From CAJQQY01 sp045106765 (GTDB lineage: Bacteria; Bacteroidota; Bacteroidia; Chitinophagales; Saprospiraceae): a DNA stretch of 64,000 nucleotides. The notes under the pieces are model-generated. The model did no database searches and was not told where the DNA came from. It saw nothing but the letters and a program-made list of their open reading frames with translations. Both the position numbers and the translations under genes were made by a program. Within the stretch, counting starts at the first letter, position 1. Every line of letters starts with the position of its first letter. This document shows positions 27,375 through 37,285 of this stretch, piece by piece. Location: NCBI GenBank assembly GCA_045106765.1, contig JBGCFD010000035.1, positions 1-64,000 on the forward strand. Reading direction: 5' to 3'.

Positions 27375-28033
27375 GAATCAACATTTTTCCAATAAGTATA
27401 TTCAAAATCCTCCCATTCTAAAACCAACCTCCCCTTCACAGGATTTCTAACAATATACCAAATTATATTAACCAACTCTTTTCCATTCCTTACATAATGA
27501 TCATAACTTTCTCTTTGCCAAAAAGCCCCCGTCCTACCTAAAAATCTATTGATCTCGTAACTACTACCTCCTTTGATTAATTTCATTATTTTATCAAGTT
27601 GAATATAATTCTCTTCATTTATTTCACTTTCATTCTTAAGACCGTTCAATTGTATCGCTGTATCAATCAGCAAATGTACATGATTAGGCATTATACAATA
27701 ACTCAACAAATCATATAGCTCTCCATCATATTGATGTATTTTTTTCATAACAATTTGAGCTACTTTTTCGCTTTCCAAATATCTTACCCCATTATACACC
27801 TTATCTAATCCTTCATCAAAACGTTTAAAAAATATTTTTTGTTGGCGATAAATTTCAGCTTCTGGATTAAGCCAAAATGAGGTTCTAATTTCAAATACTT
27901 TTGCCTCAAAATCCTCCGTTAGCTTTTGCATAAATCCATGAGGGAGAGAACCATGTAATCTAAAGGTTACAAAAAATGTAGCGCCAATAGGCAAAATATG
28001 AGGGAGAGTTCGTCGGTAAAATGTTTTCATCAT
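27371..28033 (-). CDS. REP-associated tyrosine transposase (RAYT, Y1/IS200-like)
   Basis: 220 residues from the ATG at 28033. The open frame reaches 28078, but those residues only translate the adjacent REP. Features are typical of RAYTs: TFFVTFRLHGSLP at the start, the HUH motif in YCIMPNHVHLLID, GRTGAFWQRESYDHYVRNG, and a catalytic-Tyr region NIIWYIVRNPVKGRLV. It probably nicks single-stranded REP hairpins and moves REP units. One REP unit lies immediately upstream of the start codon and another contains the stop codon. The gene appears intact. Confidence 0.9.
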   Translation of the reverse strand: MMKTFYRRTLPHILPIGATFFVTFRLHGSLPHGFMQKLTEDFEAKVFEIRTSFWLNPEAEIYRQQKIFFKRFDEGLDKVYNGVRYLESEKVAQIVMKKIHQYDGELYDLLSYCIMPNHVHLLIDTAIQLNGLKNESEINEENYIQLDKIMKLIKGGSSYEINRFLGRTGAFWQRESYDHYVRNGKELVNIIWYIVRNPVKGRLVLEWEDFEYTYWKNVDS

Positions 28034-28034
28034 A

Positions 28035-28240
28035 GTAGCTGCTGACTTTAGTCGGCAGCAAAAAAAATATAATTTCAAAATAGTTTTCTCCCATTAAATA
28101 TAACATTCAAAAAATTAGCAAAAAAATATTGTTTTGTTCTATTTGTTAGAACAATATGCTTCTTTGTCGTTTACTAAAAAAAGGGTGGAAAGACTTTCGT
28201 CTTTTCCACCCTTTTGCGGCCAACTAAAGTCAGCAGCTAC
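28035..28240. repeat. REP pair at the 5' side of the RAYT gene
   Basis: A unit at 28035-28056 and an inverted unit at 28219-28240 match at 21 of 22 positions. Between them lie about 160 AT-rich bases with a terminator (28179-28215). The inverted unit ends two bases before the stop codon of the mutase gene. Confidence 0.85.
28179..28215 (-). terminator. Terminator downstream of the icmF gene
   Basis: The stem AAAAGGGTGGAAAGAC (28179-28194) pairs with GTCTTTTCCACCCTTTT (28199-28215), with one bulged base and a TTTC loop. It lies inside the REP pair. Confidence 0.75.
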
Positions 28241-28242
28241 TG

Positions 28243-31200
28243 CTACATATTTCTACGATATTGACCGCCTACTTCGTATAGTGCATTCGTAATTTGTCCA
28301 AGGGAACAAGTTTTTACTGTCTCCATTAAGTGCTCAAAAATATTTTCATTCCTAATCGACGCTTGTTGTAAATCTTTCAAATTTTGAACAGATTTTTCAG
28401 CTTCCGATTGATGTAAATTTTCGAGTGTTTTTATCTGATTTAATTTCTCTTCCTCTGTTGCTCGAATCACCTCTTCTGGAATTACCGTTGGAGAACCATC
28501 TTTTGACAAAAAGGTATTCACTCCAATAATTGGAAATTCACCTGTATGTTTTAACGTCTCATAATGCAAACTTTCATCTTGAATTTTACTTCGCTGATAC
28601 ATCGTTTCCATCGCACCGAGCACTCCTCCCCTTTCCGTAATTCGATCAAATTCTAATAACACCGCTTCCTCTACTAGATCTGTCAAATCATCAATAATAA
28701 ATGAACCTTGCAATGGGTTTTCATTTTTTGCCATACCCAATTCATGGTTAATAATCATCTGAATGGCAACTGCTCGACGAACACTTTCTTCCGTTGGAGT
28801 AGTAATCGCTTCATCATAAGCATTGGTATGAAGACTATTACAATTATCATAAATCGCATACAATGCTTGCAAAGTTGTTCGAATATCATTGAACGAAATC
28901 TCTTGCGCATGCAATGATCGACCTGAAGTTTGGATATGATATTTTAATTTTTGAGAACGATCATTTGCTCCATATTTCATCTTCAAAGCCTTTGACCAAA
29001 TTCGTCGTGCAACCCTACCGATCACCGCGTATTCTGGATCTACTCCGTTCGAAAAGAAGAAAGAAAGATTCGGTGCAAAGTCATCCACATTCATTCCTCT
29101 TGACAAATAATATTCTAAAAAGGTAAATCCATTTGATAATGTAAAAGCTAATTGTGAAATTGGATTTGCTCCCGCCTCTGCAATATGATAACCTGAAATC
29201 GAAACAGAATAAAAATTCCGAACTTTATTTTCGATAAAAAACTGCTGTACATCGCCCATCAATTTTAAAGAAAACTCGGTGGAAAAGATACAAGTATTTT
29301 GCGCTTGATCTTCTTTTAAAATATCTGCTTGCACCGTTCCTCGAACAGCATTTAATGCTTTTACTTTTAACTGTTGATAAATTTCTGATTCCAAAACTTG
29401 ATCGCCAGTAACTCCCAACAACATCAAACCTAATCCATTATTTCCTTTTGGAATTTCTCCAAGATATTTTGGTCGAGTTAAATTTTTATCATCATATAAT
29501 TCTTTCAATTTAGCTTCCACTAAATTTTCTAAACCATTTTCCTTAATATAAATTTCACATTGCTGATCAATTGCTGCATTCATAAAAAAGGCACAAATCG
29601 TAGCGGCTGGGCCATTGATCGTCATCGAAACAGAAGTCGAAGGATTACACAAATCAAAACCTGAGTACAATTTTTTAGCATCATCCAAGCAACAAACACT
29701 TACTCCAGAATTTCCAATTTTCCCATAAATATCAGGTCGGTGATCTGGATTTTCTCCATAAAGTGTTACCGAATCAAAAGCTGTTGACAATCGATTGGCA
29801 GGCATGTCCGCTGACAAATAATGAAATCGAGTATTCGTTCTCTCCGGCCCACCTTCGCCTGCAAACATTCGAGTTGGATCTTCTCCTTTTCTTTTAAATG
29901 GAAAAACTCCCGAGGTAAATGGAAATTCTCCAGGCACATTTTCTTGCAAGACCCATTTTAAAATTTCGCCCCAATCTTTAAATCTTGGCAACGAAACTCT
30001 TGGTATTTTTAAGTGTGAAAGTGAAGTTGTAAACGTCGGAACTCGAATTTCTCTGTTTCTAACTTTGTACATAAATTCATCAGCTGCATAAGCTGCTTTT
30101 TTCGCTTCCCAACCATCAAGGATTTTTTTGCAACGTCCATCCAAATCCAATTCTAACTCTTCATACGATTTTTTCAAACCTTCTAAAACAGCTGCTCTAT
30201 TTTCAATTCCTTCTTGTTTTTCAATAATTGAAATGGAATTTTTCATCCCAAATAATTGTCGAGCTACCTCACATTGTTTTTCTACCCAACGATCATATTG
30301 TCGATTATTTTCAGAAATTTCAGAAAGGTATCTTGTTCGATTTGGCGGAATGATATAGATTTTCTCACTCATTCCATCGTCTAGAGAAATGTTTGGTTTT
30401 AAGTTCGCACTCGTTTTTTCAACAATTGTCTCCATCAATTTTTTATACAAAACATTTGTCCCTGGATCATTGAATTGAGAAGCGATTGTTCCGAAGCAAG
30501 GCATTTCACTCGGAGGAGTTTCCCACATTTGATGATTGCGTTGAAATTGTTTTTTCACATCTCTCAAAGCATCTTGTGCACCTCTTTTATCAAATTTATT
30601 AATCGCAATAATGTCGGCAAAATCCAACATGTCAATCTTTTCCAATTGAGTGGCCGCGCCATATTCAGGAGTCATCACATACATTGCCACGTCAGAATGA
30701 TCGACAATTTCCGTATCTGATTGACCAATTCCAGAAGTCTCCAATATGATTAAATCAAAGTTCGCCCCTTTCAAAATATCAACTGCCGACTGTACATGTT
30801 TTGACAAAGCCAAGTTCGATTGACGAGTCGCCAACGAACGCATATAAACTCGATCTTGATTAATAGCATTCATTCGAATCCGATCTCCTAACAATGCTCC
30901 TCCGGTTTTTCTTTTCGATGGATCAACAGAAACAATCGCAATTGATTTATCTTCAAAATCCATCAAATACCTTCGTACCAACTCATCCACCAAACTCGAT
31001 TTCCCTGCTCCACCAGTTCCAGTTATTCCTAAAACCGGAATATTCTTCGTTTCATTTTCTTTGTTAATTTGATCTAACCACGCTTTATTTTCTTCTGGAA
31101 AATTCTCCACAGCTGAAATCATTCGAGCAATTGCATGAGGGTCTTTTTCTGCAAACTTCTTTACCTCACCATTTAAATTTATTCCAACTGGAAAATCACA

Positions 31201-31626
31201 TCCTTTCATCATATCGTTAATCATTCCCTGCAATCCCATTTCTCTTCCATCGTCAGGTGAATAAATTCGAGTCACTCCATACTCATGTAACATGTCAATT
31301 TCTGAAGGCAAAATAGTTCCACCGCCACCGCCATAAATTTTCACATGACCAGCACCTCGCTCATTGAGCAAGTCATACATATATTTAAAAAATTCATTGT
31401 GACCACCTTGGTAAGATGTCAACGCAATTCCCTGCACATCTTCTTGAATAGCAGTATTGACAATTTCTTGGACAGATCGATTGTGTCCAAGGTGAATAAT
31501 TTCAGCGCCGCTACTTTGCAAAATTCGACGCATGATATTGATCGCAGCATCATGTCCATCGAATAAAGAACCTGCTGTAACAATTCGGATTTTATTCTTC
31601 GGTTGGTACGGAGTTATTTTTTCCAT
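28243..31626 (-). CDS. icmF: Fused isobutyryl-CoA mutase IcmF
   Basis: 1127 residues in the IcmF order. A B12-binding domain (1-140) has SLFDGHDAAIN, with His25 the lower cobalt ligand. A MeaB-like GTPase (about 185-420) has Walker A GTGGAGKSS and VSVDPSKRKTGGALLGDRIRM. The TIM-barrel mutase (about 540-1127) has FPFTSGVFPFKRKGEDPTRM, AGEGGPERTN, FDLCNPSTSVSMTINGPA and SISGYHIAEAGANPISQ. It interconverts isobutyryl-CoA and n-butyryl-CoA or a related acyl-CoA with built-in G-protein repair; substrate choice cannot be read reliably. It appears monocistronic. Confidence 0.93.
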   Translation of the reverse strand: MEKITPYQPKNKIRIVTAGSLFDGHDAAINIMRRILQSSGAEIIHLGHNRSVQEIVNTAIQEDVQGIALTSYQGGHNEFFKYMYDLLNERGAGHVKIYGGGGGTILPSEIDMLHEYGVTRIYSPDDGREMGLQGMINDMMKGCDFPVGINLNGEVKKFAEKDPHAIARMISAVENFPEENKAWLDQINKENETKNIPVLGITGTGGAGKSSLVDELVRRYLMDFEDKSIAIVSVDPSKRKTGGALLGDRIRMNAINQDRVYMRSLATRQSNLALSKHVQSAVDILKGANFDLIILETSGIGQSDTEIVDHSDVAMYVMTPEYGAATQLEKIDMLDFADIIAINKFDKRGAQDALRDVKKQFQRNHQMWETPPSEMPCFGTIASQFNDPGTNVLYKKLMETIVEKTSANLKPNISLDDGMSEKIYIIPPNRTRYLSEISENNRQYDRWVEKQCEVARQLFGMKNSISIIEKQEGIENRAAVLEGLKKSYEELELDLDGRCKKILDGWEAKKAAYAADEFMYKVRNREIRVPTFTTSLSHLKIPRVSLPRFKDWGEILKWVLQENVPGEFPFTSGVFPFKRKGEDPTRMFAGEGGPERTNTRFHYLSADMPANRLSTAFDSVTLYGENPDHRPDIYGKIGNSGVSVCCLDDAKKLYSGFDLCNPSTSVSMTINGPAATICAFFMNAAIDQQCEIYIKENGLENLVEAKLKELYDDKNLTRPKYLGEIPKGNNGLGLMLLGVTGDQVLESEIYQQLKVKALNAVRGTVQADILKEDQAQNTCIFSTEFSLKLMGDVQQFFIENKVRNFYSVSISGYHIAEAGANPISQLAFTLSNGFTFLEYYLSRGMNVDDFAPNLSFFFSNGVDPEYAVIGRVARRIWSKALKMKYGANDRSQKLKYHIQTSGRSLHAQEISFNDIRTTLQALYAIYDNCNSLHTNAYDEAITTPTEESVRRAVAIQMIINHELGMAKNENPLQGSFIIDDLTDLVEEAVLLEFDRITERGGVLGAMETMYQRSKIQDESLHYETLKHTGEFPIIGVNTFLSKDGSPTVIPEEVIRATEEEKLNQIKTLENLHQSEAEKSVQNLKDLQQASIRNENIFEHLMETVKTCSLGQITNALYEVGGQYRRNM

Positions 31627-31870
31627 AAATATATTTGGTTATTAATCCTTTTCTAATCTAACGTAAAAAAAGGACTCTGGTTCAAAATGTACGTTGCGGC
31701 AAAATTACACTTTTTTGCTTTCGATTCCTTTAGAAATTCACGGAAATAGTTCCCGATTGTCTAAAATTATTTAACAAAAAAATACTCAAAAACACTAGAT
31801 ATGATCATAAAAAGTAAAACTATCAATCTTAATATGATTTATTAAAAAAAGATAATCTACTTTTACATTT

Positions 31871-33346
31871 ATGAAACTTTCCATTTCCAAAATCAAAATC
31901 CTTACGTTACTTGCGATTCCTATCGTAAGTGTTTTTTTACATTGGAAAGTTTTAAATCTTGATTTAGTGAGTATTCATGTTTGGAGACAAACACAAACTC
32001 AAAACACCATTCAAAGTTTTTACGAAGAAGATTTTAACCTTCTTAATCCTCGACGAAATAATCGAGGATCAAGCGATGGAATTCTCCGAATGGAATTCCC
32101 TATCATGCAATGGATTTTTGCAGGTTTTTTCAAAACACTTGGTAATCACCTGATAATCAGCCGATTACTTTCTCTTTTAATTGGATTCCTCTCTATTCTA
32201 GGGATTTATTTTTTGAGTAAAGAAATTTTCAAAAGTGAAATTGCTGGTTTGTTGAGTGCTTGGTTTTTTAATTTCTCCCCCTCTTTTTTTTATCATACTG
32301 TCAATCCTATGCCTGATAATCTCGCGATGTGTTTTGCGATTTGGGGATTAGTTTTCTTTTTTCTTTTTGGAAAAAAATTAAGTGTATCAAATTTAATTTG
32401 GAGTGGTATTTTTCTGAGTTTAGCTGCTTTGACGAAGTTACCGTTTATTCTATTTGTAAGTGTTCCATTCGTTTATCACTTCCTTTTTCAAAAAAAAATA
32501 AATAGTAAAAACACACACTTCGCTTTTTTCTCAATTTACATTTTACAACTTTTACCTTTAGCTTGGTATGTTTGGGTTATTCCTACTTGGAAAGGAAATG
32601 AAGTTGCCAAAGGGATGTTTATCAACCAAGAATCTTTTTCTGATTTGTTCGCCATTATTTCCGGAAACTTAATTTCTACCCTCCCAGAATTACTCCTGAA
32701 TTATGCGGCTGTTCCTCTTTTTCTTTTTGGAATATTTCAGCTTTTCAAATTAAAAATTTATCAAAAAAAACTATTTCCAGTTTTTGGAATTCTATTGTTA
32801 GGATTGATTGCGTACTTTTTATTTGAAATGAATTTGATTGGCTTGATTCATGATTATTATTTATTCCCTTTTTTGCCTTTGCTATTTTTGATGGTTGGGT
32901 TTGGAGGTTTTCAACTTTGGAAATCAAATCGACAATGGGCAAAAAATTTAGTTTTAGTGGCAATTTTAATAGCTCCATTGACTGCTCATTTGAGAATTGC
33001 CAGTCGATGGAATTTAGATGATGTTGGTTTCAATAAAGATTTTTTGACATATAAAAATGATTTACAAAATGCTATCCCAGATGATGCACTTTGTGTAATT
33101 GGGAATGATGTATCAGGACATATTTTAAGTTATTATATTCATAAAAAAGGCTGGATTTTCAAAAACGATAATTTAACCAAAGGAATTTTAGAACACTATA
33201 TTTTGGATGGGGCGACTTATCTTTACTCTGATAGTGATATCGTCAATTCTTCAAATGATATTTTAGAATTAATAGATTCAACGATATCCAAAAAAGGATC
33301 GATCCATATTTATAAATTAAAATCATTACAAAATTTTGAAAAGTAG
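31871..33346 (+). CDS. Polytopic membrane protein, GT39/PMT-like glycosyltransferase
   Basis: 491 residues with about ten to twelve membrane segments and a large first loop (SIHVWRQTQTQNTIQSFYEEDFNLLNPR). This resembles dolichyl/undecaprenyl-phosphate-sugar dependent transferases (GT39 group), where an early acidic loop holds the catalytic site. A C-terminal soluble part ends HIYKLKSLQNFEK. It probably transfers sugars to surface polymers or proteins; substrate unknown. It overlaps the next gene by 11 bases, so the two are coupled. Confidence 0.75.
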   Translation: MKLSISKIKILTLLAIPIVSVFLHWKVLNLDLVSIHVWRQTQTQNTIQSFYEEDFNLLNPRRNNRGSSDGILRMEFPIMQWIFAGFFKTLGNHLIISRLLSLLIGFLSILGIYFLSKEIFKSEIAGLLSAWFFNFSPSFFYHTVNPMPDNLAMCFAIWGLVFFFLFGKKLSVSNLIWSGIFLSLAALTKLPFILFVSVPFVYHFLFQKKINSKNTHFAFFSIYILQLLPLAWYVWVIPTWKGNEVAKGMFINQESFSDLFAIISGNLISTLPELLLNYAAVPLFLFGIFQLFKLKIYQKKLFPVFGILLLGLIAYFLFEMNLIGLIHDYYLFPFLPLLFLMVGFGGFQLWKSNRQWAKNLVLVAILIAPLTAHLRIASRWNLDDVGFNKDFLTYKNDLQNAIPDDALCVIGNDVSGHILSYYIHKKGWIFKNDNLTKGILEHYILDGATYLYSDSDIVNSSNDILELIDSTISKKGSIHIYKLKSLQNFEK

Positions 33347-34646
33347 TAGGCATCTATTATTCTATGTATCTGCTCTTTTTATCATAATTTTAGCAGCAAT
33401 AATTAATGGATTTCCCTTATGGTATCCAGACACATCGACCTACCTAGCTTCTGGGTTTGAATTGGAAACTCCTGCAGATCGTCCCATCGGATATGGTATT
33501 TTTATTTTACTTTCTAGTTTGAATGGACTTTCAGTCTGGCTCGTTATTCTAGGTCAAGCAATTATTATTTTCTATCTTTTACGTCTAACTTTTCATTATT
33601 TTTTCCCTAATTGGACAAAACAAAAAACGTTAATAACATTCCTTTTACTTTCTTTATTTTCTAGTTTTTCGTTTGTAACGAGTCAATTAATTTCTGACAT
33701 TTTTTCTCCTATTGGTGCTATTTGTTTATTTCATTTGTTCTTAAATCGTACTTTAAAAAAATCAAATAGAAATTGGCTCGTTGGTATTTATATTCTCTCC
33801 GTCGTTATGCATATGTCTCATGTAGGGATAAATATGATTTTGATTATTATCCTATCCTTATTTTCAAAAGTACTTTTCCATAAATTTGAAATCCAAAAAA
33901 CTATCATTTTTATTTTGCTCACCTTCAGTTGCGTACTGTCAATGGGATCTGCTTTGGGAAAATCCACGCATGTTTTTTTTATGGCTCGACTTTCTGAGAA
34001 TGGAATTTTGAAAAAATATTTAGATGAGCATTGTGAAAAAAAAGATTATAAAATTTGTGCCTTTAAAGATAATCTACCGACAACTGCTAATGCTTTTTTA
34101 TGGGAAAAATATAGTCCCGTATATCATACAGGAGGTTGGGTTGATTCCAAACCTGAATACGTAGAAATAATAAAAGGGACTTTTTCGAGTTGGGAATATC
34201 TAACTTTACACATCGAAGAATCTTTTGAAACGACTAAAAGACAACTGCTGTTATTTGAAGCAGGTGATGGAAATATAGCCTACAGAGATGGAACTAGTTT
34301 GTTTGAACGATTTCAAAAATATTTCCCAAGAGAATTTGAAAATTATAAAAATTCAATTATTTACCGAACAGAAGATAAAATCATGCGTGATTATTTTGCA
34401 AGCATTAATTCTGTTCATTATTTCGTCGCATTCTTATCATTTTTAATCAACTGCCTATTTCTAATTTTTTATAAAAACAAAAAGGAAGTTTTCTATTGGT
34501 TTGTGTGTTTTTTGATGGTGACCATTTTGGTTAGCAATTTTTTAAATGCATCTCTTGTCGTCAATGCTCATCGGTTTGGAGCAAAGGTATCTTGGTTATT
34601 ATTACTTTCTGCTTTGCTTGTGATTTTTAATTTCAGGAAAAAATAA
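33336..34646 (+). CDS. Polytopic membrane protein of unknown function
   Basis: 436 residues, about ten membrane segments. The first loop (GFPLWYPDTSTYLASGFELETPADRPIGYGIF) looks like the ligand-binding loop of GT-C type transferases. A large soluble insert (about 215-345) includes CEKKDYKICAFKDNLP. Function not identified. The start is TTG at 33336, inside the end of the upstream gene. The stop is nine bases from the convergent NUDIX gene, with no visible terminator between them. Confidence 0.65.
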   Translation: MKSSRHLLFYVSALFIIILAAIINGFPLWYPDTSTYLASGFELETPADRPIGYGIFILLSSLNGLSVWLVILGQAIIIFYLLRLTFHYFFPNWTKQKTLITFLLLSLFSSFSFVTSQLISDIFSPIGAICLFHLFLNRTLKKSNRNWLVGIYILSVVMHMSHVGINMILIIILSLFSKVLFHKFEIQKTIIFILLTFSCVLSMGSALGKSTHVFFMARLSENGILKKYLDEHCEKKDYKICAFKDNLPTTANAFLWEKYSPVYHTGGWVDSKPEYVEIIKGTFSSWEYLTLHIEESFETTKRQLLLFEAGDGNIAYRDGTSLFERFQKYFPREFENYKNSIIYRTEDKIMRDYFASINSVHYFVAFLSFLINCLFLIFYKNKKEVFYWFVCFLMVTILVSNFLNASLVVNAHRFGAKVSWLLLLSALLVIFNFRKK

Positions 34647-34655
34647 ATTCACTCC

Positions 34656-35267
34656 TCACCCAAAAACTACTTGCTCAAATTCACTCAACATCATAGCTGT
34701 CGCTCCCCAAACTATTGCTCCCTCAAAATCAAAACAGGGTACATTTTTTAAGATAATATTTTTCCCACCTTTAATATCTCTGATTTTTTTATTCTCATTT
34801 TTATTTAATTCGGCAACTGGAATTTCTAAAATATTATCCACCTCTGAAGGTTGCGGAACAAACTCAGGCGGTTTTTCCAAAAAACCTACAAACGGATGTA
34901 CTAAAAAATTACTCACAGGAATGTATAATTCAGTCAACCTTCCCAGCACATTTATTTCATCTCTTGGCACTCCAACTTCTTCCTCTGCCTCTCGCAATGC
35001 ACCTGCTAAAAGTGATTCATCGTCCTCTTCCAGTCTTCCACCAGGGAAACTAATTTGCCCGCTGTGGCGATCTTTTTCATGAGGCATTCTTTGAATTAAA
35101 GTGAAATGCCATTGGTCGTTTTTGGGAAATAATAAAACTAAAACGCAAGCAACGGTGGCATCATCAGATGCACCTTTATAATGTTGCCGAAGGGCAGGTG
35201 CCATTGCCAATTGGGCGGTTCTGCCTGGAAGAGTTTGTGCTAATTTTTGTCGAATATTATCTATCAT
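34656..35267 (-). CDS. NUDIX hydrolase, CoA pyrophosphatase-like (NudL group)
   Basis: 203 residues. The Nudix box reads GGRLEEDDESLLAGALREAEEEVGV, with all three catalytic glutamates of REAEEE. Before it, FTLIQRMPHEKDRHSGQISFPGG is the extended motif typical of CoA diphosphatases. It likely hydrolyses CoA or acyl-CoA derivatives, or related nucleoside diphosphates, in the cytoplasm. It is monocistronic. Confidence 0.9.
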   Translation of the reverse strand: MIDNIRQKLAQTLPGRTAQLAMAPALRQHYKGASDDATVACVLVLLFPKNDQWHFTLIQRMPHEKDRHSGQISFPGGRLEEDDESLLAGALREAEEEVGVPRDEINVLGRLTELYIPVSNFLVHPFVGFLEKPPEFVPQPSEVDNILEIPVAELNKNENKKIRDIKGGKNIILKNVPCFDFEGAIVWGATAMMLSEFEQVVFG

Positions 35268-35280
35268 AATTATTGTGGTA

Positions 35281-35310
35281 CTACGTGCCCATCTGCTTTA
35301 GCAAACAGAC
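35281..35310. repeat. Possible degenerate REP unit
   Basis: CTACGTGCCC followed by ATCTGCTTTAGC resembles the CTGCTTTA-subtype REP units at 5819-5852 and 24694-24790, but only the core is well preserved. Confidence 0.4.
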
Positions 35311-35477
35311 ACATTATAATTTGCTAACAGTTGTAGCTGTATAAAGTTACTTTCACCAAGTCAAACGACTCATTCACCAAGTCTAAATTCTTTTTATTAT
35401 TTTTTTATCTGACATTTAGATTTATGTTTTACAACAACTCAAAAGTCGTTGTGTATTTAACCTAAAAATTTAAAATT

Positions 35478-37163
35478 ATGTTGACTAAAAAACTTTATTG
35501 TTTAATTCTTGTGGGAATTTTATTTCCCTTTTCTATTTTTTCACAAGAAACAGAAAAAGAAATAAATGCTTCTATCGAAGAAGTAAGAATTCATCTGCAA
35601 GGCGCAGAAATTATTCGAACCGATCAAGTGACGCTTCCAAAAGGAAAACACAAATTAATTTTTACAGGTCTTTCGCCGATGATCAATCAATCAAGTATTC
35701 AAATTTCGACAGAAAGTGACGATGTCAATATTTTGTCAACCACAAGTCGAATTAATTTTTTAAAAGAGAAAAAAGAATCAAATCCTGCGATTGTTATTTT
35801 GCAAGATTCTTTAATCTTGATTGCTGATAAAATGCAGAATTTGGCAGATGAAGAAGGTGCGATTACTCAAGAGAAAAATTTATTAGAAAAAAACAGACAA
35901 CTTTCTGGTAAGGAGAAAGCAGTAGATTTCGAACAGTTAAAAGCAACCGCTGCATTTTATCGAGAGCGTTTTTTAGCCATCAATAAAGATTTTTCTAAAA
36001 TCAGAAAAGAACGCGCTAAATGGCAAAAAGAACAAAGAAAGATTCAACAACAACTCAATGAATTTAATGCAGGAAGGCGACCGACTTCCGAAATTTATCT
36101 TGCATTAAATTGTGACCGAAATGTCACGACTACTCTTCGAGTTCGTTATATTGTGGGGAATGCAGGTTGGTCTCCGATCTATGATTTGACAGTCAAAAAC
36201 TTAAATGAACCTATTAATATTAAGTATCGTGCGCTTGCATTTAATGATACTGGAATTGATTGGAATGATGTAAAAGTGGTTTTATCAACCGCTGATGTAA
36301 ACCAGAGTGCGACGCTTCCAATTTTGAATCCTTGGTTTATCAAAGAGAATCTTCCACAGGTTTATGCAATCAACCAAGGTCGTTTTAATAATATTCAAAA
36401 TAGTAACGTCTACATTCAGGAAGAGAAAAAAGCTAAGGATAATTCTAACTACCAATATGATAATCAAATTCAACTAAGTCCTTCGACTGGCAATGTTCGA
36501 TTTGAAGAAATCGAAATCTCAGAGCTGAGTTCTGACTTTGAAATAGATCTTCCTTACACAATTCCTGCTGACCGAAAACCATATTCAATTATTGTTAATG
36601 AAGCTGAATTACCTGCGAATTATGGACATTACAGCGTTCCGAAAATGGATAAAGATGCTTTCTTGCTAGGGCAAGTCGTAGGTTGGGAAGACTTGGATTT
36701 GATGCCTGGCCCGATGAATATTTATTATGATAAAAGTTTTATTGGAATGGCGCAATTGGACACTCGAAGCCTAAGTGATACTTTGAACCTTTCGCTGGGT
36801 CGTGATTCAAAAGTTCTAGTCAAAAGAACAAAACTCAAAGAATTGACTAAAAAACAATTTATGCAAGGCAAAAAGAAAATGACGACTGCCTACAGAATTA
36901 CCGTTAAAAATAATCGAAACCGAGCAATTGATTTTGAACTACTCGATCAAATTCCTATTTCCAAATTAAAAGAAATTGATGTCGACGTGAAAGATATTGC
37001 AGGCGCTAAATATTACGAAAATACGGGAAAATTAAAATGGGATTTCAAACTTCAACCAGGTGAATCCAAAACTGTGGAGTTTAGTTTTTCTATCACTTAC
37101 CCAAAGGATAAAGAAATTAAAATTGATAAAGGTAGAAAGGTCGTGACACCTAGATATTACTAG
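35478..37163 (+). CDS. DUF4140/DUF4139 domain protein (mucoidy-inhibitor-like)
   Basis: 561 residues with a signal peptide (MLTKKLYCLILVGILFPFSIFSQ). The N-terminal DUF4140 part (INASIEEVRIHLQGAEIIRTDQVTLPKG ... NILSTTSRINFLKE) leads into a Lys/Glu-rich coiled coil (about 100-205). The DUF4139 part has LRVRYIVGNAGWSPIYDLTV, DWNDVKVVLSTADVNQSATLP and WDFKLQPGESKTVEFSFSI. It is probably periplasmic or outer-membrane associated; its biochemical role is unknown in all phyla. Confidence 0.88.
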   Translation: MLTKKLYCLILVGILFPFSIFSQETEKEINASIEEVRIHLQGAEIIRTDQVTLPKGKHKLIFTGLSPMINQSSIQISTESDDVNILSTTSRINFLKEKKESNPAIVILQDSLILIADKMQNLADEEGAITQEKNLLEKNRQLSGKEKAVDFEQLKATAAFYRERFLAINKDFSKIRKERAKWQKEQRKIQQQLNEFNAGRRPTSEIYLALNCDRNVTTTLRVRYIVGNAGWSPIYDLTVKNLNEPINIKYRALAFNDTGIDWNDVKVVLSTADVNQSATLPILNPWFIKENLPQVYAINQGRFNNIQNSNVYIQEEKKAKDNSNYQYDNQIQLSPSTGNVRFEEIEISELSSDFEIDLPYTIPADRKPYSIIVNEAELPANYGHYSVPKMDKDAFLLGQVVGWEDLDLMPGPMNIYYDKSFIGMAQLDTRSLSDTLNLSLGRDSKVLVKRTKLKELTKKQFMQGKKKMTTAYRITVKNNRNRAIDFELLDQIPISKLKEIDVDVKDIAGAKYYENTGKLKWDFKLQPGESKTVEFSFSITYPKDKEIKIDKGRKVVTPRYY

Positions 37164-37208
37164 TAGGCAGATGTTTAATTTTCAGTTAGCAGTTGAACAG
37201 TCTAACTG

Positions 37209-37246
37209 AAAAGCGGTGATTTTCAAAAATGAAAATCACCGCTTTT
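37209..37246. terminator. Bidirectional terminator with 16-bp stem
   Basis: AAAAGCGGTGATTTTC (37209-37224) pairs perfectly with 37231-37246 around an AAAAAT loop, between convergent DUF4139 and hemD genes. A smaller CAGTTAG/CTAACTG inverted repeat (37183-37208) precedes it. Confidence 0.88.
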
Positions 37247-37285
37247 TAATTAACAGTTTATTGTTAAGCATTAACCGCTAAAAAT

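Larger units (their letters stand above)
27292..28240. mobile_element. REP/RAYT module (transposase with flanking REP palindromes)
   Basis: Four copies of one 22-base palindrome unit, in two inverted pairs, bracket a Y1-type transposase gene: 27292-27313 (+), 27352-27374 (inverted), 28035-28056 (+) and 28219-28240 (inverted). The unit core is CTGACTTTAGTCGG. The outer boundaries fall two bases after the stop of the protease gene and two bases before the stop of the mutase gene. This is the architecture of a self-contained REPtron. Confidence 0.82.

Noticed and set aside
28034..28078. N-terminal extension of the RAYT transposase
   Set aside because: The added residues are a translation of the REP palindrome; the family starts at the ATG at 28033 or 28030.
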